Assembly (NCBI RefSeq): GCF_010104355.1
Contig: NZ_CP044972.1
Coordinates: 1,860,001-1,924,000 of the forward strand
Direction of reading: 5' to 3'
Source: Hydrogenophaga sp. PBL-H3
Lineage (GTDB): Bacteria > Pseudomonadota > Gammaproteobacteria > Burkholderiales > Burkholderiaceae_C
Length of the DNA: 64,000 nt
Part shown: one piece after another, positions 59,073-64,000 of the stretch
How positions within the stretch are numbered: the stretch's first letter is position 1
Layout: every line of letters starts with the position of its first letter
Notes under the pieces: model-generated
What the model saw: only the letters and a program-made list of their open reading frames with translations
The model's database searches: none
Told to the model about the DNA's origin: nothing
Position numbers and translations under genes: made by a program

Positions 59073-62021
59073 ATGGTCACGAAAAAACAGCAAGCATCGC
59101 CCGGCAGCAGCGCTGCCAGCAGCCAGCCGGCCACACCGGCTGCGGACGCGGGATGGCCGGTGGTGGCACTGGGCGCATCGGCCGGGGGCCTGGAGGCCTT
59201 CGAGCAATTCCTGCGCGCCATGCCGGTGGACAGTGGCATGGGCTTCGTGCTGGTGCAGCACCTGGACCCGACCCACCCGAGCATCCTGGCCGAGATCCTG
59301 CAGCGCAGCACCACCATGGTGGTGGTGGAAGCCACCGACGGCATGGTGGTCGAGCGCAACCGTGTGCATGTGATCCCGCCCAACCGCGACATGGCGATCG
59401 CGCGCGGCGTGCTGGGCCTGAGCCTGCCGAGCGAGCCGCGCGGCCGTCACCTGCCCATCGACAGCTTTTTCCGCGCCCTGGCGGCCGACCGCGCCGAAGC
59501 CGCGGTCGGCATCATCCTCTCGGGCACCGGCACCGACGGCACCCTGGGCATCCGGGCCATTCATGGCGCGGGCGGCCTGGGGCTGGTGCAGGAGCCGTCC
59601 ACCGCACGCTTTGACGGCATGCCCGCCAGCGCGCTGAAGTCGGGCTTTGCCACCCAGGCGCTGGCCGTGGAGGCCATGCCGGCGCTGCTGCTGGCGCATG
59701 CCCGGCAACTGGGTTCGCGACCGGCCGGCGGTGACGGCAGCGAGGCCTCGAAACGGCTGGCGGGCGTGCTCATGCAGTTGCGCCTGGGCACGGGCCACGA
59801 CTTCTCGCAGTACAAGAAGAGCACCCTGGGCCGGCGCATCGAGCGGCGCATGACGCAGCAGGGCATTGACGACATCGCCACCTACGAACGTTTCCTCAAG
59901 GAACACCCGCCCGAGGTGCAGACGCTGTTTCGCGAACTGCTGATCAACGTCACCAGCTTCTTCCGCGACCCGGCGGTGTTCGACACACTCAAGCGCGAGG
60001 TGCTGCCCGCGCTGCTGGCGCACCGCGCCGAAAGCGAGTCCCTGCGCGTGTGGGTGGCCGGCTGCGCCACCGGAGAAGAGGCCTACTCAGTGGCCATGGT
60101 GCTGCGCGAGCTGGCCGACGAACAGCAGCGCGACTGGTCGGTGCTGATCTACGGCACCGACATCGACGCCGATGCCATCACCGTGGCCCGCGCCGGCCTG
60201 TACCCGCCCAACATCGCGCAGGACGTGACCCCCGAGCGGCTGCGCCGCTTCTTCGTGAAGGAAGAGGGGGGCTACCGTGTGCGCAAGGAAATCCGCGAGA
60301 TGGTGGTGTTCGCGGTGCAGAGCGTCATCAAGGACCCACCCTTCACACGGCTCGACCTGCTGACCTGCCGCAACCTGCTGATCTACCTGGAGCCCGAGCT
60401 GCAGGAGCGGCTGGTGCCCATCTTTCACTATGCGCTGCGTGCCGGTGGTGTGCTGTGCCTGTCGCCGTCCGAGAGCATTGGCAGCCACGGCGAGCTGTTC
60501 GAGACGCTGGACCGACGGCTCAACATCTACCGCGCCCGGCCCACCGTGGCCTCGCGGCGCGCGGTGATCAGCAGCCGCTTGTCGTGGGCCACCGACGGGC
60601 AGGGCACGGCACTGCCGGCGGTGGTGACCAAACCACGCGAAACGGCCGCGGCCGACCTGGCTCGGCGCACGCTGCTGCAGGCCTTTGCGCCGGCTTCGGT
60701 GCTCACCGACCTGCAGGGCGACATCCTGTTCGTGCATGGCGAGACCGGGCGCTTCTTGCGCCTGGCACCGGGCCAGCCCACGCACAACGTGGTGGACATG
60801 GCCACCGAAGGGCTGCAGATCGACGTGCGCGATGCCTTGCAGAAAGCGGCGGCCGGTGGGCTGAGCAGCTTCAGCCGCGAGGTTGCGCTCAAGGTTGATG
60901 GCGAGATCCGCAGGGTGAACCTGAGCGTGCGCGCGCTCGCCGGCCCCGAGCCCAGCCGCAACCTGCTGCTGTTCAGCTTTCAGGAGCAGGACGCGGCGCA
61001 GACCCGCAGCCCGGCGCGCCGGCGCAAGTCCGGTGCCACGACCGAGGCGCAGCGGGTGCAGGCGCTGGAGCACGAGCTCACGCTCAGCAAGCAGACGCTG
61101 GGCGCGATGGTCGAGGAGCAGCAGATTTCCAATGAGGAGCTGCAATCGACCAATGAAGAACTGCAGTCGACCAACGAGGAACTGCAGTCCACCAACGAAG
61201 AACTGGAAACCTCCAAGGAAGAGTTGCAATCCGTCAATGAGGAGCTGGTCACGGTCAACTCGGAGTTGCAGACCAAGGTGGAGCAACTCACCGGCATGCA
61301 GGACGACATGAAGAACCTGCTCGACAACATCAGCGTGGGCTCGATCTTTCTGGACCGCCGCCTGCTGATCCGCCGCTTCACGCGCGACGCCTCGGCGGTG
61401 TACCGCCTGGTGCCCTCCGATGTGGGGCGTTCGCTGGCCGATATTCGCTGCGAACTGCAGGACGTGGACCTGTTGACCGATGCCCAGGCTGTGCTGGACT
61501 CGCTCGCGCCGGTGGAGCGCGAGGTGCGCACGGCCGGCAACACCTGGTACCTCGCGCGCATCAAGCCTTACCGCACGCTGGACAACGTGATCGACGGCGT
61601 GGTGCTGACCTTCAACGACGTGACCGAGCGGGTGCTGGCCCTGGCCATGCGCCAGGCGCGCGACCTGGCCGAGGCGGTGGTGGACACGGCTTATGAACCG
61701 CTCGTGGTGCTCGACGAACAACTGCGGGTGCTCACCGCCAACCGGGCCTTTCTCGCGCTCTTTGGGGGTCAGGCTGAAGACACCTTGGGCCGCGGCTTTT
61801 TTGCGATTGCCAGCGGGCAGTGGGACTTTGCCGCGATGCACGAGCTGCTCGACAGCCCGGCGCCGGTCCAGCGTCCGGGTGAAGACCGCGTGGTCAGCCA
61901 CGAATTCGCCGGCATCGGCGTGCAGCGCTTGCGCGTGCGCACACGCCGCGTGGCCGGCAAGAGCGGCATCACCGGCCTGGTGCTGGTGAGCTTTGCAGTG
62001 GAGCCGAACGCGGCGTCCTAG
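59073..62021 (+). CDS. CheB-CheR-PAS fusion protein
   Basis: 982 aa from the ATG at 59,073, five bases after GAGGAG. Residues about 28-215 are a CheB methylesterase with Ser in GASAGG, His in QHLDPTHPS and Asp in GTGTDGTLG. A CheR methyltransferase follows (about 240-490), with LLINVTSFFRDP, the SAM site AGCATGEEAYS (about 330) and LTCRNLLIYLEP. A PAS-like domain (about 530-630), a coiled coil of NEELQST repeats (about 660-747) and two PAS domains (about 747-857 and 867-977) complete it. It has neither a receiver domain nor the C-terminal kinase found in many relatives. No chemoreceptor is nearby, so the methylated target is unknown. Probably signals with the two-component genes upstream. Confidence 0.9.
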   Translation: MVTKKQQASPGSSAASSQPATPAADAGWPVVALGASAGGLEAFEQFLRAMPVDSGMGFVLVQHLDPTHPSILAEILQRSTTMVVVEATDGMVVERNRVHVIPPNRDMAIARGVLGLSLPSEPRGRHLPIDSFFRALAADRAEAAVGIILSGTGTDGTLGIRAIHGAGGLGLVQEPSTARFDGMPASALKSGFATQALAVEAMPALLLAHARQLGSRPAGGDGSEASKRLAGVLMQLRLGTGHDFSQYKKSTLGRRIERRMTQQGIDDIATYERFLKEHPPEVQTLFRELLINVTSFFRDPAVFDTLKREVLPALLAHRAESESLRVWVAGCATGEEAYSVAMVLRELADEQQRDWSVLIYGTDIDADAITVARAGLYPPNIAQDVTPERLRRFFVKEEGGYRVRKEIREMVVFAVQSVIKDPPFTRLDLLTCRNLLIYLEPELQERLVPIFHYALRAGGVLCLSPSESIGSHGELFETLDRRLNIYRARPTVASRRAVISSRLSWATDGQGTALPAVVTKPRETAAADLARRTLLQAFAPASVLTDLQGDILFVHGETGRFLRLAPGQPTHNVVDMATEGLQIDVRDALQKAAAGGLSSFSREVALKVDGEIRRVNLSVRALAGPEPSRNLLLFSFQEQDAAQTRSPARRRKSGATTEAQRVQALEHELTLSKQTLGAMVEEQQISNEELQSTNEELQSTNEELQSTNEELETSKEELQSVNEELVTVNSELQTKVEQLTGMQDDMKNLLDNISVGSIFLDRRLLIRRFTRDASAVYRLVPSDVGRSLADIRCELQDVDLLTDAQAVLDSLAPVEREVRTAGNTWYLARIKPYRTLDNVIDGVVLTFNDVTERVLALAMRQARDLAEAVVDTAYEPLVVLDEQLRVLTANRAFLALFGGQAEDTLGRGFFAIASGQWDFAAMHELLDSPAPVQRPGEDRVVSHEFAGIGVQRLRVRTRRVAGKSGITGLVLVSFAVEPNAAS

Positions 62022-62761
62022 GGCCGCAAGGCGGCATCGGCCGCGTCCAGCGCCGCGCACACCTCGTCGTCGCCGAGCTGGTGAAAGTCGAGGTAGTGCA
62101 GGCCGATGGCGCGAAACGGCCGGGGCTCCTGCAGGCACACCACCTCGTCCACCTCGTCGCTCAGGGCCACCACCGTCTGGTGCGGCGCCACCGGCACCGC
62201 CACGATCAGGCGCGCGGGGTGGCGGCGGCGCAGCGCCTGCAGGGCTGCGCGCATGGTGGTGCCGGTGGCGATGCCGTCGTCCACCACGATCACGGTGGCG
62301 CCTTGCACCGGCTGCTGTGCCCGGCCCTGCAGGTAGACACGGCGGCGGCGCGCGATCTCCTCGATGGCGGCTGGCAGCGCGGCCTGGATGTAGGCCTCGT
62401 CCACGCCGGGCAGGTCGGCGGTCTCGTCGGTCATCACCACGTCGGGTGGTGTGCCCTCGACCACCGCCGCCACCGCAAGCTCGGGCTGGAAGGGCGCGCC
62501 GATCTTGCGCACCAGCAGCAGGTCCAGCGGCGCGCCCAGCGAGCGGGCGATCTCGGCGGCCACCGGCACGCCGCCGCGCGGCAGGGCCAGCACCACCAGC
62601 GGAGGCGTGAGCTTCATGCCGAGCAATTCATCGGCCAGCGCCTGGCCGGCCTGGGTGCGGTTGGCAAACGGCTTGCTCGCCAGCTTCAGGCCGTGCAGCA
62701 GGGCCATGCTGTCCTGGAACACGCTCGGGTGGCCAACCCCCGCGTGATGGGGCCGACTCAT
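62018..62761 (-). CDS. phosphoribosyltransferase family protein
   Basis: 247 aa. The PRPP-binding motif is VIVVDDGIATGTTM (about 155-168), preceded by the hood-like LVVLALPRGGVPVAAEIA and DLLLVRKIGAPFQPELA. This subgroup, with the PRGGVPVA and LVRKIG signatures, is often next to dienelactone hydrolase-like genes in stress regions, as here; its substrate is unknown. Its ATG overlaps the stop of the upstream hydrolase by 4 bases. The 3' end overlaps the convergent CheB-CheR gene by 4 bp. Confidence 0.88.
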   Translation of the reverse strand: MSRPHHAGVGHPSVFQDSMALLHGLKLASKPFANRTQAGQALADELLGMKLTPPLVVLALPRGGVPVAAEIARSLGAPLDLLLVRKIGAPFQPELAVAAVVEGTPPDVVMTDETADLPGVDEAYIQAALPAAIEEIARRRRVYLQGRAQQPVQGATVIVVDDGIATGTTMRAALQALRRRHPARLIVAVPVAPHQTVVALSDEVDEVVCLQEPRPFRAIGLHYLDFHQLGDDEVCAALDAADAALRP

Positions 62762-63411
62762 GCGCGCCTCCCTTTGCCCAGGTGTTCCTGAAACCAGCTG
62801 CAGGCGAAGGCGGCCACGCTGCCCAGTGCGCCGGGTTCCTGGAACAGGTGGCTCGCGCCGGGCACCACCTCCAGCCGTTTGTGCGCGCGCAGCTGGCGCA
62901 AGGCGTGGCGGTTGAGTTCGAGCACTTCGGTGTCCAGCCCGCCCACGATCAGCAGCGTGGGCGCCTGCACTTTGGGCAGGCTGGCCATGGCCAGGTCGGG
63001 GCGCCCGCCACGCGAAACCAGGGCGGCCACGCGGTCGGGCCGGGTGGCCGCGGCCACCAGCGCGGCGGCCGCGCCCGTGCTGGCGCCAAACAGGCCCAGG
63101 CGCAGATGGGTCAGGTCGGGGTGGTGCTCCGTCCAGTGAATGGCCTCGACCACGCGCCGCGCGAGCAGATCGATGTCGAACACCAGGCGGCGGTCACGGG
63201 CCTCTTCCTCGGTGAGCAGGTCAAACAGCAGCGTGGCCATGTTCACGCGCTGCAGTGCGCGGGCGACCCACTGGTTGCGCGGGCTCAGCCGCCCGCTGCC
63301 GCTGCCGTGCGCAAACAGGACCAGCCCCAGCGCCTGGGCCGGGATCACCAGATCGCCTGGCAGCGCCAGTGAGCCGAGTTGTACCGGCTCCGTCATGAGC
63401 ACAGTCGACAT
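62758..63411 (-). CDS. dienelactone hydrolase-like alpha/beta hydrolase
   Basis: 217 aa from the ATG at 63,411; an in-frame ATG at 63,396 is also possible, and neither has a strong ribosome site. LVLFAHGSGSGRLSPRNQWV is the strand and oxyanion loop, GLFGASTGAAAAL carries the nucleophile serine, GGLDTEV the acid and GASHLFQE the histidine. The family contains hydrolases of unknown substrate regularly linked to the phosphoribosyltransferase that follows here with a 4-base overlap. Together they form a two-gene operon. Confidence 0.87.
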   Translation of the reverse strand: MSTVLMTEPVQLGSLALPGDLVIPAQALGLVLFAHGSGSGRLSPRNQWVARALQRVNMATLLFDLLTEEEARDRRLVFDIDLLARRVVEAIHWTEHHPDLTHLRLGLFGASTGAAAALVAAATRPDRVAALVSRGGRPDLAMASLPKVQAPTLLIVGGLDTEVLELNRHALRQLRAHKRLEVVPGASHLFQEPGALGSVAAFACSWFQEHLGKGRRA

Positions 63412-63727
63412 CCGGGTGCCTAGCCCCGGACGTTTCCGGGAATGCGGTTGAAACACCCGTGCGTCGGGCCCTCAGCCTCGAACCCTTCGCACGGGACAAG
63501 CCATTGTTGGCGGCCGGCTGGCCAACCGATTGAGCCTGCGCAACGCGGTGGATTTTTCGGCCCTGGCCCCGGCAGTGAAACAAATGGATCAGTGGGCCAG
63601 ACAAGGGAATATTCATTCCATTCTGGTGCGGACAGGGCGTGCCCGCACTGCTTTGGTGAGCCGGTGGGGAGGGCGGCCCGCGGTAGCCGCACGAAAGGTA
63701 TGGCATGGTCTTTGCACTGTGGAAGGC
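63412..63727. other. 316-bp intergenic region between the hydrolase operon and the ABC transporter gene
   Basis: No gene seen. It should hold two divergent promoters. Inverted repeats lie at 63,507-63,525 (TTGGC-N9-GCCAA) and 63,606-63,619 (GGAAT-ATTC-ATTCC), the latter in an AT-richer patch. TTGAGCCTGCGCAA at 63,530-63,543 is one base off the FNR-type core. None of these is convincing on its own. Confidence 0.4.
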
Positions 63728-64000
63728 ATGACGGATTCCGCGACTCCTTCCAGCCCCGCGATCGAACTGGTCGCGCTCACCAAGCGCTACGGCACCGGCA
63801 CCCCGGCGGTGGACAGCATCAACCTGCGCATCGAGCGCGGCAGCTACTGCTGCCTGCTCGGGCCCTCGGGGTGCGGCAAGAGCACCACGCTGCGCATGAT
63901 CGCGGGCCACGAGTCGGCCACCAGTGGCGACATCCTGCTGGAGAACCGCAACATCACCGATCTGCCCGCGGCCAGCCGCGGCACGGCCATGATGTTTCAG
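63728..64000 (+). CDS. ABC transporter ATP-binding protein (partial, 3' end beyond window)
   Basis: 91 codons are visible from the ATG at 63,728, which follows GGAAGG. The Walker A motif GPSGCGKSTT lies at about 45-54 and the window ends exactly at the Q-loop glutamine (AMMFQ). IELVALTKRYGTGTPAVDSI and SGDILLENRNITDLPAASRG are typical of PotA/UgpC/iron-type importers. The transporter's substrate cannot be judged from this piece. It is divergent from the hydrolase operon. Confidence 0.88.
   Translation, partial: MTDSATPSSPAIELVALTKRYGTGTPAVDSINLRIERGSYCCLLGPSGCGKSTTLRMIAGHESATSGDILLENRNITDLPAASRGTAMMFQ

Noticed and set aside
63530-63543. FNR-type site before the hydrolase/phosphoribosyltransferase operon
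   Set aside because: TTGAGCCTGCGCAA misses one core base and is about 120 bp from the start codon; too weak to list as a site.

Overview
The window looks like chromosomal DNA of a high-GC betaproteobacterium, most likely of the Comamonadaceae (Hydrogenophaga/Rhodoferax-like). This is inferred from base composition, gene content (PEP-CTERM protein, FNR-type regulon, oxo-acid dehydrogenase/AcsA operon) and densely packed ATGA-coupled operons. I see no tRNA, rRNA, IS element, CRISPR array or phage gene.

Region 1 (1-35,297, minus strand) is one surface or secretion locus. A BTAD/SARP-type regulator (33,966-35,297) is followed by a single 31-kb gene (2,869-33,834; 10,321 aa). That gene encodes a giant LEPR-XLL protein with five long super-repeats, Calx-beta-like and dockerin-like segments, RTX-type calcium-binding repeats and a C-terminal metzincin-like zinc motif. 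Next come a SapC-family gene and a HlyD-type adaptor with a cytosolic GAF-like domain, which runs off the left edge. The giant gene and sapC-like gene carry nearly the same promoter: two 11-bp tandem direct repeats, then 11 bp, then TAGCAT. This is the layout known for SARP-type activators, whose gene lies directly upstream.

Region 2 (35,375-38,946) holds a LysR regulator divergent from DoxX, a DOPA-type extradiol dioxygenase, a YpfH-type esterase and a hypothetical gene. A 17/21 direct repeat, 41 bp apart, lies in the divergent promoter.

Region 3 (38,897-59,021) looks like a low-oxygen/stress block. It contains cytochrome c-HtrA-hypothetical; ACP-E2-E1beta-E1alpha-AcsA-host-attachment protein; divergently, a lipoyl-like protein, UspA, flavodoxin, a polymer-forming membrane protein and a hydrolase; a convergent PEP-CTERM gene; an FNR-like gene with cfa, BON, a broken nitroreductase and a PPOX protein; and divergently a PAS sensor kinase, a degenerate kinase and a NarL-type response regulator. 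Three TTGA-N6-TCAA (FNR/Anr-type) sites sit in exactly the promoter regions of these operons.

Region 4 (59,073-64,000) holds a CheB-CheR-PAS fusion, a convergent phosphoribosyltransferase/hydrolase pair and the start of an ABC transporter ATPase cut by the right edge. The only stretch over 300 bp without a gene is 63,412-63,727. Large open frames opposite the giant gene are shadows and are not annotated.
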